Of a stretch of DNA of 55,377 nucleotides, positions 44,733 through 53,552 are shown in pieces (position 1 is the first letter of the stretch; every line of letters begins with the position of its first letter). The notes below the pieces were generated by a model that worked only from the letters and a program-made list of their open reading frames with translations, did not search any database and was not told the DNA's origin. A program made the translations under genes and the position numbers. This stretch comes from Gammaproteobacteria bacterium HGW-Gammaproteobacteria-3 (GTDB taxonomy: Bacteria; Pseudomonadota; Gammaproteobacteria; Methylococcales; Methylomonadaceae), in NCBI GenBank assembly GCA_002843155.1, contig PGZD01000023.1, positions 1-55,377 on the forward strand, given 5' to 3'.

Positions 44733-46355
44733 TCAGGTAGTCTTGCCAAGCACTACGGTTAATTGCTGGCCGGGTTTTAAATATTTGCCCACTTTTTTTG
44801 AATTCCATTTGCGCAAATTGGTCACAGTGACATTGAATTTACGGGAAATCTCGCTCAATGAATCCCCATGTTTGACGGTGTAACGGACTTGTCTGACTGC
44901 GTCATCGTTTGATTTTGCTGATGCCAGTTGCCTCGCGTCAGACTTGATAAGCAGTTTTTGGCCGATTTTTAGTGTCGCAGTGGCGGTTAACTTGTTCCAT
45001 TGATGAATGTCGTCTGAGCTGACTGAAAATTGACGGGCAATTTTCCAGAAAGTATCGCCTTTCTGAACGGTATAAGTCTGATTTTTGGGTGCTGATTGGG
45101 CTAAGGTCGGATTCTTGAATTTGACGTTTTTTACCGGTATGTTGAGATATTGGCCGATTTGGATAGTCTGGCTTTTAAGCTTATTGGCTTTGCGGATAGC
45201 AGCCACTGAAGTCCGGTATTTTCGGGCGATAAGCCCTATGCTTTCGCCGCGACTGATTTTATGTTTTAAGTAAGTTGCAGGATGCCTCTGGTTTTGCGCC
45301 AAGACCCGGGTTCTTTTTGCAACGCGTTCGGCGGGCGGCAAGCTGGCCAGATTTTCCCGAAAAATATCGGCTTGATCGACCGGAATCAGCAAACGATGCG
45401 GGCCGTTGGGGGCGGTGCTCGCTCGTTTAAAAGCCGGATTCAATCGGATGATTTCCTCGGTCGAGGTGTTGGCCAATTCGGCGGCTTTTTTTAAATCGAG
45501 TTGAGAATCTACCTGAACAACTTCGCAATAAGGTTCGTTCGGAATGTCTTGCAGAGGAATATTATACAGATCAGGATTGGCGAAAATTTTCGCCACGGCC
45601 ATCAGTTTCGGTACATAGGTGAAGGTTTCATTCGGCAGGGTGAGAGACCAATAATCGGTCGGCAGATCGTTGGCCATATTTCTGTCGATGGATTTTTGCA
45701 CATTGCCTTTGCCGTAATTATAGGAGGCCAGTGCTAAAAACCAGTCGCCGTCAAAGGTTTCGCTAAGGTCTTTGAGATAACTTGTGGCGGCCTGGGTGGA
45801 AGCGTAAACATCCCGGCGTCCGTCGTACCAGTTGTTTTGTTGAAGACCGTAGAGACGCCCCGTGGCCGGAATGAATTGCCAGAGTCCTGAGGCATGAGCC
45901 GACGAGTAGGCATCGGGTTTGAAAGCGCTTTCAACGATCGGCAACAGGGCGAGTTCGCCGGGGATGTTTTTGGATTCGATTTCTTCGAGGATCAAATGCA
46001 GATACGGCTCGGCGCGTTTTTGAACTCTGGCCAGGTAGTCGGGATGGCTGATAAACCAGGAAACTTCACGATCGATTCGTTCATTTTCAATTTCCGGCAG
46101 GGCATAAAGGGAAACCAGGCGTTGCCAGATGTTGAGGTTTTCTTTTTTCGCGGACTGGAAAGCAGGGTCACGCAATTTCGAACGGCCGAATCTGGCGCTG
46201 TTGGGTGTTATGGAATAGTCATCAGAAATTATGACAGGTGGTTTTTGGCTGATATTCAAAGCGTTTTTGCCGACTTGTTGGGCACAACCGGAGGCCAGGG
46301 TTAAAATCAAAAACGTTAAAGAGGCTAATGACCTGTTAGAATTGATCTGAATCAT
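44733..46355 (-). CDS. mltD: MltD-like membrane-bound lytic murein transglycosylase with three LysM domains
   Basis: A 540-aa lipoprotein that cleaves peptidoglycan. The signal peptide ends in a lipobox-like LASGC (Cys24). The SLT domain (about 115-270) has catalytic Glu142 in LALLPIVESAF and the HASGLWQFIPATGRLYGL block. Three LysM repeats bind peptidoglycan: about 370-415 (HKISRGESIGLIARKY), 435-478 (YTVQKGDTFWKIARQF) and 493-537 (YTVKHGDSLSEISRKF). It diverges from the methyltransferase gene, similar to the mltD-yafS-rnhA-dnaQ neighbourhood of E. coli. Confidence 0.94.
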   Translation of the reverse strand: MIQINSNRSLASLTFLILTLASGCAQQVGKNALNISQKPPVIISDDYSITPNSARFGRSKLRDPAFQSAKKENLNIWQRLVSLYALPEIENERIDREVSWFISHPDYLARVQKRAEPYLHLILEEIESKNIPGELALLPIVESAFKPDAYSSAHASGLWQFIPATGRLYGLQQNNWYDGRRDVYASTQAATSYLKDLSETFDGDWFLALASYNYGKGNVQKSIDRNMANDLPTDYWSLTLPNETFTYVPKLMAVAKIFANPDLYNIPLQDIPNEPYCEVVQVDSQLDLKKAAELANTSTEEIIRLNPAFKRASTAPNGPHRLLIPVDQADIFRENLASLPPAERVAKRTRVLAQNQRHPATYLKHKISRGESIGLIARKYRTSVAAIRKANKLKSQTIQIGQYLNIPVKNVKFKNPTLAQSAPKNQTYTVQKGDTFWKIARQFSVSSDDIHQWNKLTATATLKIGQKLLIKSDARQLASAKSNDDAVRQVRYTVKHGDSLSEISRKFNVTVTNLRKWNSKKVGKYLKPGQQLTVVLGKTT

Positions 46356-46449
46356 ATCATTTATGACCGTAGTTATTGTTATTAATAATATATCAGTATA
46401 GCCTATCCTGATTCAATGTCATCGTAATTTGAATGCTGAAATTTAATTT

Positions 46450-47169
46450 ATGAAACGCCAACTTTTATTTGCCTGGTATCAAACGCCCAGAGGTGAGCTT
46501 TTACGGCAAGTCGAAGCCGAATTTATCCGGCGTTCGATTATGGTCGGTTGTAAGCAATGCGTTTTACAGATAGGTGGCTTGGGCTGGGAAAATGAGTTTA
46601 TAGATTGCTCGTTGTATGAAAATTTTATGATATTGGACGCCCACAATCTGGGCTGGGCGGATGCAGTAAAAATCCAGGCGAAATCCTGCAATTTGCCGCT
46701 TCAGAGCGAAAGCGTTGATTTGATTTTGTTACCGCATCTGCTGGAGTTTGACCCTTATCGGTTTCAGACCATGCGGGAAATAGAGCGCGTTCTCAAACCC
46801 GAAGGCCATCTTATTATCATTAATTTCAGTCCCTGGAGTTTTTGGGTACGCTATCAGTATCTCAAGAAAAAGAAATGGGCCGATTCCTGGCATGGTCACT
46901 TTATCAGTAAGCAACGGGTTTTGGACTGGCTGAAGCTGCTTAACTTTGAAACCCGGTCGGCAGCATCGTTTTCTATTGAGCATTCGCCATCGGACCATCA
47001 TGGCCATTTCAAAGCGGGTTATTTTTCTTTTTTTACCGCCGCCTACGCGATTCGCGCGATTAAGCGGCGATACACTTTGATTCCATTGGCGCCCGCTACG
47101 GTCAAGCGGCCCCGACTGGCCGTTTTAAACAGTCTGGAGTCTTCACAGCGATTGAGTAAAGATGACTGA
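46450..47169 (+). CDS. SAM-dependent methyltransferase (YafS-like)
   Basis: A 239-aa class I methyltransferase. The SAM-binding loop is atypical ([13 protein letters not shown]); the acidic segment MILDAHN and the post-core [41 protein letters not shown] are typical of the methyltransferase 11 group. The substrate is unknown. It overlaps the rnhA start by 8 bases, keeping the order yafS-rnhA-dnaQ seen in E. coli, though an esterase gene is inserted here. Confidence 0.87.
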   Translation: MKRQLLFAWYQTPRGELLRQVEAEFIRRSIMVGCKQCVLQIGGLGWENEFIDCSLYENFMILDAHNLGWADAVKIQAKSCNLPLQSESVDLILLPHLLEFDPYRFQTMREIERVLKPEGHLIIINFSPWSFWVRYQYLKKKKWADSWHGHFISKQRVLDWLKLLNFETRSAASFSIEHSPSDHHGHFKAGYFSFFTAAYAIRAIKRRYTLIPLAPATVKRPRLAVLNSLESSQRLSKDD

Positions 47170-47602
47170 TACGGTCATTGTTTATACCGACGGTGCCTGC
47201 CGTGGCAATCCAGGTCCTGGGGGCTGGGGCGTTCTGCTTCAATACCAGGATCGCAGCAAGGAATTGTATGGCGGTGAGCGCGATACCACGAACAACAGAA
47301 TGGAGCTGATGGCGGCCATACAAGCGTTGGAAAGTTTGAACCGTGCCTGCAAGGTGCGAATGCATACGGATTCTAAATATGTGCTTCAGGGTATTACCGA
47401 ATGGTTGCCCAACTGGAAAAAAAGAGGCTGGAAAACGGCTGCGAAAAAACCGGTTAAAAATGAAGATTTATGGCGGCGTCTGGATGCTGCAATCGCCCGG
47501 CATCAGATAGAATGGTGCTGGGTGAGAGGGCATTCGGGCGATAAAGGTAACGATAAGGCCGATAGTCTGGCCAATCAGGGCATCGATGCTTTAGCCCGCT
47601 AA
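47162..47602 (+). CDS. rnhA: Ribonuclease HI
   Basis: A 146-aa type 1 RNase H that cuts RNA in RNA-DNA hybrids. The catalytic Asp10 lies in [21 protein letters not shown], the Glu in [13 protein letters not shown], the second Asp in [12 protein letters not shown], and the last Asp in [18 protein letters not shown]. Length and motifs are standard. It overlaps the methyltransferase gene. Confidence 0.97.
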   Translation: MTDTVIVYTDGACRGNPGPGGWGVLLQYQDRSKELYGGERDTTNNRMELMAAIQALESLNRACKVRMHTDSKYVLQGITEWLPNWKKRGWKTAAKKPVKNEDLWRRLDAAIARHQIEWCWVRGHSGDKGNDKADSLANQGIDALAR

Positions 47603-47644
47603 ATACAAAAATATTTTTTACAAATGGCCGCAATGAGAAGAACT

Positions 47645-48316
47645 ATGAAGCTTCCATTCGATGGGGTTGAAATATTGCCGAAAACACGCCATCGTCATTC
47701 CATTATATGGTTGCATGGCCTGGGCGCTGATGGCTCGGACTTTGAGGGCATCGTTCCAGAACTGGGCCTGAGTGAGCTTTTGGGCATTCATTTCGTGTTT
47801 CCCAATGCGCCCGTGCAAGCGGTTACCATCAATGGCGGCATGGCGATGCGTGCCTGGTACGATATTCCCGACATGGCGATAGAGCATAATGTCGATAGGC
47901 GCGGCATCGAGCAGTCAGCGTCATTAATAAGTCAGTTGATTCAGCACGAAATGGATCAGGGTATCGCGGCTGAAAACATTCTCCTGGCAGGGTTCTCTCA
48001 AGGCGGCGTCATGGCGCTGCATGCGGGCTTGCTGTTTCCGCATAAACTGGCCGGTATTCTGGCGCTGTCTTGTTATTTGCCGACCCTGGAGCAATTGAAA
48101 ACCAAACGTTCGGCGGCGAATAATTCAACGCCGATACTGATGGCGCACGGCGTTCTGGACCCGGTCGTGCCTTTACGCGCGGCAAAGGCGGCCCGCGAAG
48201 GACTCACAGCCTTGCAATACCCCGTTGAGTGGCGGGAATATGTCATGGAACACGGGCTGTGTTTGGAAGAAATCAAGCATATCAGTAATTTTATCCTTAC
48301 CTGTTTTAACGCATGA
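47645..48316 (+). CDS. Carboxylesterase / phospholipase of the alpha/beta-hydrolase fold
   Basis: A 223-aa serine hydrolase of the EstB/YpfH-like carboxylesterase 2 group. It has an oxyanion loop HSIIWLHGLGADGSDF, the nucleophile elbow GFSQGG, the acidic residue in HGVLDPVVPL and the histidine in VMEHGLCLEEI. In that last motif the usual Gly-His is Glu-His. The substrate is unknown. The start is set at ATG 47645 with AGAAG before it; ATGs at 47624 and 47633 in the same frame are alternatives. It lies between rnhA and dnaQ and is probably in the same transcript. Confidence 0.9.
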   Translation: MKLPFDGVEILPKTRHRHSIIWLHGLGADGSDFEGIVPELGLSELLGIHFVFPNAPVQAVTINGGMAMRAWYDIPDMAIEHNVDRRGIEQSASLISQLIQHEMDQGIAAENILLAGFSQGGVMALHAGLLFPHKLAGILALSCYLPTLEQLKTKRSAANNSTPILMAHGVLDPVVPLRAAKAAREGLTALQYPVEWREYVMEHGLCLEEIKHISNFILTCFNA

Positions 48317-48325
48317 CAGCCGCTT

Positions 48326-49042
48326 ATGACTGAACCTTTGGCTAGACAAATAGTTCTGGATACTGAAACGACCGGTATCAATCCCCAGGAAGGACACAAG
48401 ATCATTGAAATTGGTTGTGTGGAGCTGGTGAAGCGCAGGCTTACCGGTCGGCATTTTCACAGCTATATCAATCCTGAACGGGTTATCGATGCGGGTGCGA
48501 TTGAAGTGCATGGTATTACCAATGAGTTTCTGTTTGATAAGCCGTTGTTTGCCGATGTCGTGGATGATTTTATCGGCTTTATCCGGGGCGCGCAGCTCAT
48601 CATCCATAATGCGCCGTTTGATGTCGGTTTCATCAATCATGAGTTTGCATTGCTGAACAATGGCATCGGCCCGGTTGAAAAATACAGCGATGTTTTCGAC
48701 ACTCTGGCTTTTGCCAGAAGCAAGCATCCCGGACAGCGCAATAGTCTGGATGCGCTGTGTAAGCGATATGGCATCGATAACAGTCACCGGGATTTGCACG
48801 GTGCGTTATTGGATGCCGAGATCCTGGCTGATGTTTATTTGCTGATGACCGGGGGGCAAGCTTCCTTGCTCGATGAAGATAGCGTGACGGATGGTATGGC
48901 CGACGGTGAGCAAGCAATCAGCCGCGTGTCGGCAGAGCGCCCGCGCCTGAAAGTCATCGCTTGCGATGAGGCGGAGTTAACCGCGCACCGGCAACGGTTG
49001 GAAGCCATCGAAAAAATGAGCGGGCTTTGTCTTTGGCGGTAA
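48326..49042 (+). CDS. dnaQ: DNA polymerase III epsilon subunit (proofreading exonuclease)
   Basis: This 238-aa DEDDh 3'-5' exonuclease proofreads for the replicative polymerase. Exo I is VLDTETTGINPQEGHKIIEIG with Asp12 and Glu14. Exo II (IIHNAPFDVGFINHEF) and Exo III (HGALLDAEILADVYLLM) follow. The tail ending YRHR is not present; the protein closes with MSGLCLWR. A MITE-like repeat begins immediately after its TAA. The rnhA-dnaQ order is the one conserved in gammaproteobacteria, except for the inserted esterase. Confidence 0.95.
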   Translation: MTEPLARQIVLDTETTGINPQEGHKIIEIGCVELVKRRLTGRHFHSYINPERVIDAGAIEVHGITNEFLFDKPLFADVVDDFIGFIRGAQLIIHNAPFDVGFINHEFALLNNGIGPVEKYSDVFDTLAFARSKHPGQRNSLDALCKRYGIDNSHRDLHGALLDAEILADVYLLMTGGQASLLDEDSVTDGMADGEQAISRVSAERPRLKVIACDEAELTAHRQRLEAIEKMSGLCLWR

Positions 49043-49258
49043 GGAATGGGTATGAAATAACTTGGGCAACTGATGCTAAGATTTTTGCCCAACACCTAAA
49101 TTGGCTATGATTCAAAATCATAGTCAATGACCTGTGGAATTTAGGTGTTGGGTTCAAGGCGTGCAAACTTAGCGATAGTGAGCTATGTAACTGTTTGCGC
49201 AACGCAGAAGACGGACAAAAGGACAAGTCAGTTGCACAAGTTATAAAATGCACGTTCC
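49043..49258 (-). mobile_element. MITE-like repeat, copy B
   Basis: The core element 49048-49253 is 206 bp, the same length as copy A (27411-27616), almost identical to it and in inverted orientation. The terminal inverted repeats are AACTTGGGCAACTGA on the left and, on the right, the complement of AACTTGTGCAACTGAC, each with a base change from copy A. The left end starts directly after the dnaQ TAA. The right end lies 16 bases from the convergent SemiSWEET stop. Confidence 0.8.
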
Positions 49259-49269
49259 TAAGGGACGCT

Positions 49270-49566
49270 TTAGAGTTTGGTCGCGCCCTCACGACCGCTT
49301 TTTTTAGCCAGCGTGTTATAAATCTTACAGCTCAAAATAGAAGCTGCCAATAGCAGAGTGATAGCGTTGGCAAAGATAATCGCGTTATCGGATCGGTAAA
49401 TTCCGTAGATGAGCCAAAATAGCACGCCCAGTGTAAACAAGCTGTACATGCCGAGTGAAAGCGATTCGGTATCCCTGGTTTTCAGGGTCAACAAGGTTTG
49501 TGGTAAAAATGAAAGGGTCGTCAAGGTTGCGGCTAAATAGCCGATTATTTCCGTGGTAATGTTCAT
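49270..49566 (-). CDS. SemiSWEET-type sugar transporter
   Basis: A 98-aa membrane protein with a single triple-helix bundle: TTEIIGYLAATLTTLSFLPQTLLTLKTRDTESLSLGMYSLF, then VLFWLIYGIYRSDNAIIFANAITLLLAASILSCKIY. The PQ motif (FLPQ) and the conserved Asn in the third helix are present. SemiSWEETs work as dimers carrying sugars such as sucrose or glucose. It converges on dnaQ, with a MITE-like repeat between them. Confidence 0.9.
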   Translation of the reverse strand: MNITTEIIGYLAATLTTLSFLPQTLLTLKTRDTESLSLGMYSLFTLGVLFWLIYGIYRSDNAIIFANAITLLLAASILSCKIYNTLAKKSGREGATKL

Positions 49567-49660
49567 AGAGTGTCTCGTGGTATTATCGCGGTAATTGTAT
49601 CAAGACTGGTGAAAATATCTGTATATCATTTTTGACGGGCTGCCCCCAAGCATATTGATC

Positions 49661-50506
49661 ATGGCTAAAATTCTGCTTGCCGGTTGCGGCGATATTGGTG
49701 TGAGGTTTGCGAAAATACTGACGGCGCAAGGGCATAAGGTAATAGGGCTACGCAGGCGACCGCCTGTTTCAGGTAAGCCCTTCATGCCTTACTATCAGGC
49801 CGATTTGTGTTGTCCTGAGCAACTGGCTGATTTGGATTCTGATTTTGAGCAGGTTTTTTACATGCCGACTCCGGGACGTCGGGATATTGAAGCGTATAGG
49901 GCCGTTTATCAAACCGGCTTGCAGCATTTGCTCAATCGTCTCAACGCACAAATTGTGCCGCCGCAGTGGTTCTTTATTTCTTCCACGAGTGTCTACGGTC
50001 AATCAAAAGGCGAGTGGGTTGATGAAAACTCGGCCGCCGACCCGTCCTCGGCAAGCGGAAAAATTATTCGTCAGGGGGAGCGGCTCTTGCAGGGAGATAA
50101 TCCGCAACATATCATTGTGCGTTTCTCAGGTATTTACGGCCCAGGCCGCGAACGCTTGCTGAAAATGGCGGCACAAACGCCAACGCTGGCATTCAATCCG
50201 CCTTATTTCACCAACCGTATTCATCAGGACGATTGCGCCGCCGTACTGGCTTTTTTGTCAGCGCGGCACTTAGCCGGTCACGCCCTTGATAATTGTTATC
50301 TTGCCAGTGATGACCAGCCTGCACCACTTTGGGAAGTTATGACTTGGCTGGCTGAACAATTACAGTATCCACAGCCGATTGCTCAAACCACAGTTGATAC
50401 TCATCCTGATCAGAACAAGCGCTGCAATAACCAGCGTCTGAAAACACTCGGATTTCATTTCAACTATCCCAGTTACCGGGAAGGTTATCTGCCGCTGGTG
50501 CGCTGA
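49661..50506 (+). CDS. NAD-dependent epimerase/dehydratase-like SDR protein
   Basis: A 281-aa extended SDR protein. The dinucleotide loop is ILLAGCGDIGVRFAKIL, where GxGxxG replaces the usual GxxGxxG; this is typical of the YeeZ-like group. Catalytic-type FISSTSVYGQSKGEWVDE and FSGIYGPGRERLL follow. The reaction is unknown. The start is ATG 49661; a TTG two codons upstream is possible. It stands between divergent SemiSWEET and convergent bcp. Confidence 0.87.
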   Translation: MAKILLAGCGDIGVRFAKILTAQGHKVIGLRRRPPVSGKPFMPYYQADLCCPEQLADLDSDFEQVFYMPTPGRRDIEAYRAVYQTGLQHLLNRLNAQIVPPQWFFISSTSVYGQSKGEWVDENSAADPSSASGKIIRQGERLLQGDNPQHIIVRFSGIYGPGRERLLKMAAQTPTLAFNPPYFTNRIHQDDCAAVLAFLSARHLAGHALDNCYLASDDQPAPLWEVMTWLAEQLQYPQPIAQTTVDTHPDQNKRCNNQRLKTLGFHFNYPSYREGYLPLVR

Positions 50507-50538
50507 TAGCCTTCCCGACAGATCAGACTTTTCGGCTC

Positions 50539-51006
50539 TCAAGCAAGTGTCTTAACTCTGTCAAGCACGTCTTGGGCATGACCTTCGTGATTGACGCCGT
50601 ACAGAGCCTCTTCCAGGATGCCATTTTTATTAATGATGAAAGTGGAACGGACAATTTTCATTTTTTTGACGCCTTCTTTTTCGACTTCCTGCCAAACGCC
50701 GTAACTTTCGCAGACATCACCCGAAGTATCCGCCAGCAATTCCACTGCGAGATCGAATTTTTCAATAAAGGCCCGGTGACTTTCGCAGGTGTCCTTGCTG
50801 ACGCCGATTATGACTGTATCCAGATCGGCAAATTGGTCGAGCAAGCCGGTAAAATCATTGGCTTCTATTGTGCAGCCCGGCGTGTCGTCTTTAGGGTAAA
50901 AATACAGCACGACATTTTTGCCGCCGGCGTAATCCGCCAGACTCACCAGCTTGTTGTTCTGATCGAGCGCCCGGAAATTCGGTGCTGCTTGATTTTTTTC
51001 CAGCAT
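50539..51006 (-). CDS. bcp: Peroxiredoxin of the BCP/PrxQ group
   Basis: A 155-aa thiol peroxidase. The peroxidatic Cys45 lies in PKDDTPGCTIEANDF. The resolving Cys expected five residues later (Cys50 in E. coli BCP) is Asn here, so this is a 1-Cys type or uses one of the later cysteines (DTCESH, GDVCES). The start is ATG 51006 with a G-rich ribosome site; the open frame reaches 51423, but that extension overlaps the divergent neighbour and has no family match. Confidence 0.93.
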   Translation of the reverse strand: MLEKNQAAPNFRALDQNNKLVSLADYAGGKNVVLYFYPKDDTPGCTIEANDFTGLLDQFADLDTVIIGVSKDTCESHRAFIEKFDLAVELLADTSGDVCESYGVWQEVEKEGVKKMKIVRSTFIINKNGILEEALYGVNHEGHAQDVLDRVKTLA

Positions 51007-51296
51007 AAGAAACCCCCTTTTTTTGCCATTGATGCGCAGTTTTTCAAAAACGATAGTACACCGCCTTGCCTGGTTATGGCTAGTAAAGCATCCATTTTTC
51101 TTTGGCGAGTTGTTATCTTTAACAAGTGTATGAATCGTTTGCTGGTCTTTGGGTATTTGTCCGGCAATATAAAAAGAGTGCTGATACAGCGCTGACTTGA
51201 TTGGCCTGTCTTTTGTCATTCCGCGCCAATTCAGATGCTTTATGGCATAATCGGAAAGCGAGACTCCAATCCGATTTACCACTTTAGGTTGGCATA

Positions 51297-53552
51297 ATGA
51301 ATAATAACAAAAATAACACCAACTTCGGGTTTTCAAGCCCAGCCGCAATGGCTGACACGGCTTTACCATCCGACCCGCCGTTAAAAAAACTGCGCACGGC
51401 GCTGGCGATATCCCAAGGTACAAAATTATTATCGACGCTGCAACAAGAGGCCGAAGCCACTGTTTCCCATGACCAAACCAAGCGCGTCACTTATCTGACC
51501 GGCCTGTTTTCGCGCAGTCATCGTGAAATGTTTCATGACTGGAAAGAACAGGCGACCGTCAATCATCGCCCCGGCGCCATGATGGATGCGGATAAACGCA
51601 AGCAATTCCGTAAAATCATAGAAAGATTGGTTTTAGACGACGATGACAACAAAGAGACCGCCATTTTTGACAACAACGGTTTTGTCATCGCAACTGAAAA
51701 TATAGCGGCAAGGCTTGCCGGTTTTTATCAGGCCATGCGTCAGGTCAGGCCTTTTGGCTATGGCAACCGGATCACGCTGGATTTTTTTATGACCGCGCTG
51801 GCTACTTTGCCGGCGTTCAAGGCTGTTTATGAGCAGGGCATCGATTTCAGGCGGCTGGCAGCGAATGATGCGGCCGCTCTGCACGATTTAAACAGTAGCC
51901 TGGATGCTGTAACGACTGCTTTCGAGCATGCTTTTGATCCCGGTCGCAGTAAAAACCTCGCGAATAGTGCCAACGCTTATGGCAAATGGCCCGAGCACAA
52001 AAAGTTCGTTTTTGGTATCCCGTTTTTGTCCCATACCACAGATGATGGCGTGCAATGCCTGGTGACGGTCAATGGCGGCCTTGTACCTTTGGCTTGCATC
52101 AAAGAAGAGCCGTTCGTGACCGGCATGCATTACGCCGATTATCCGCCCTGCCCACAGGAAAACCTTATCGGTTATTTACCGGATACCGAATGGCTGCGCG
52201 AACCCGGGCGCACCGAAGTAGACGGTATCGATATCGAAGCCAACGGCGCGGCGCCGCTGTTTTGTCTGGACATCAACATGTTGACCGGTTTGCGTAATCC
52301 CAGTCACACCGAACTGCTCGAACTGTTACACCAATGTGAAGGGGGCAGGGATAAAACCGGTTTGTTGAAACTGGCCGATAACGAGCCGCTGAAACACACA
52401 TTATTGGTCGCCGCCAATGGCGATAAACGGCTCAAACGCAGTGTCGAAATCGCCTATGCGCGACTGAGTAAAATCAAGGCCAAACTCGATGCCGCGCTGA
52501 AAAATCTGTTCGCCGACAAAATACCAGTCAGCGAACCCCGGTTATTTATGTGCATGGGCGGCGCAGGTTCCGGTAAAACCGCTGTTGAAGAAATTGCCGA
52601 GGCCCAATGCGGTGATAACTTCGTCATTGCCTCGCTGGATGAGTTTCGTAAAATGAGCGACCTGTATCGGGTGCTCACCGCCGCGAATCATCACAGCGAT
52701 GATTACGTTTATGTGGAGCCGTTTGCCAACCGCCTGCGCGACATGGTGGCCGAACAGGCCAAAATCAAGCGCATCAATCTTCTTTATGACGGCACCGGCA
52801 TTCCCTATCAACCGCGCTATTCCAACATTATCGAGCAATTTAAAGCGGCCGGTTTTCAGACTCAAATCACAGCCGTAGACGCCTTTCTCATCAAACCCGA
52901 AGGCCGGGACGATGAATTGGTCCGTACCGGCGTCATAGAAAGCGTCAAAAGCCGTTTCGAAAAAACCGGGCGCGCTTTGCCCTGGGTGGTTACCGTCTAC
53001 AAGCATGTGCGCGCGCCGCGTTCTTTTCTAAGAGCCCTGGAAGATCCGGCGCTGGATAAAATAGCGCTGTTCGCCAATGACGGCGAGCGTGACCGCCACT
53101 ATCTGGTGGCTGAAAGTTTTGATCTTTCCAATCAGGAAGTTCGGGCTCTGCAACAGCAGCAACTCGAAGGCACGTTGGCCGAAAACCTCAAAGACCAGGT
53201 TTGGATGCGGCCGGACTCTGTATTGAAAACATTAGCCCAGGATGATCCGGTAAAAATCGACGCGCTGATCGATAGAAACCCGGCTTTTGAAGAGGGAAAT
53301 GTCGCCTATCAAATCTATCCGGGTACCGAGGACAATCGGGTGCTGGTTATTTACAACACTCAGCGAATGGTCGATTTTATGGAAAAACGACAGTTGAATC
53401 CCAATGCTTCGGGACCGGAGGGATTATTGCACAAACCCGATTCGCTGGCGTTTCATGTCGATTCGATGGCACGGGAAGCCTGGACGACAAGATTGCAAGG
53501 CTCCTGTCCGTCGGGTTTTGCGCAAGCGTCCGAAATGTCTAGCGGCCGGTAA
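51297..53552 (+). CDS. Large protein with a degenerate Fic-like region and a zeta-toxin-like kinase domain
   Basis: A 751-aa soluble protein. The N-terminal third contains RLAGFYQAMRQVRPFGYGNRITLDFFMTALA (motif about 151-160). This resembles the Fic motif HPFxxGNGRT with its preceding helix, but the catalytic His is Arg151 and GNGRT is GNRIT. The C-terminal region (about 410-620) is a zeta-toxin-type kinase: P-loop GGAGSGKT (421-428), FVIASLDEFRKMSDLYR, then INLLYDGTGIPY and RFEKTGRALP. Zeta toxins phosphorylate UDP-amino sugars. No antitoxin-like small gene is adjacent. The 3' end overlaps the convergent pstC by 14 bases. The Fic assignment is motif-based, the kinase assignment firmer. Confidence 0.8.
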   Translation: MNNNKNNTNFGFSSPAAMADTALPSDPPLKKLRTALAISQGTKLLSTLQQEAEATVSHDQTKRVTYLTGLFSRSHREMFHDWKEQATVNHRPGAMMDADKRKQFRKIIERLVLDDDDNKETAIFDNNGFVIATENIAARLAGFYQAMRQVRPFGYGNRITLDFFMTALATLPAFKAVYEQGIDFRRLAANDAAALHDLNSSLDAVTTAFEHAFDPGRSKNLANSANAYGKWPEHKKFVFGIPFLSHTTDDGVQCLVTVNGGLVPLACIKEEPFVTGMHYADYPPCPQENLIGYLPDTEWLREPGRTEVDGIDIEANGAAPLFCLDINMLTGLRNPSHTELLELLHQCEGGRDKTGLLKLADNEPLKHTLLVAANGDKRLKRSVEIAYARLSKIKAKLDAALKNLFADKIPVSEPRLFMCMGGAGSGKTAVEEIAEAQCGDNFVIASLDEFRKMSDLYRVLTAANHHSDDYVYVEPFANRLRDMVAEQAKIKRINLLYDGTGIPYQPRYSNIIEQFKAAGFQTQITAVDAFLIKPEGRDDELVRTGVIESVKSRFEKTGRALPWVVTVYKHVRAPRSFLRALEDPALDKIALFANDGERDRHYLVAESFDLSNQEVRALQQQQLEGTLAENLKDQVWMRPDSVLKTLAQDDPVKIDALIDRNPAFEEGNVAYQIYPGTEDNRVLVIYNTQRMVDFMEKRQLNPNASGPEGLLHKPDSLAFHVDSMAREAWTTRLQGSCPSGFAQASEMSSGR

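Noticed and set aside
51007-51423. N-terminal extension of the bcp frame to 51423 (294 aa)
   Set aside because: The extra 139 residues match no peroxiredoxin, overlap the divergent gene start at 51297, and a good ribosome site precedes ATG 51006.
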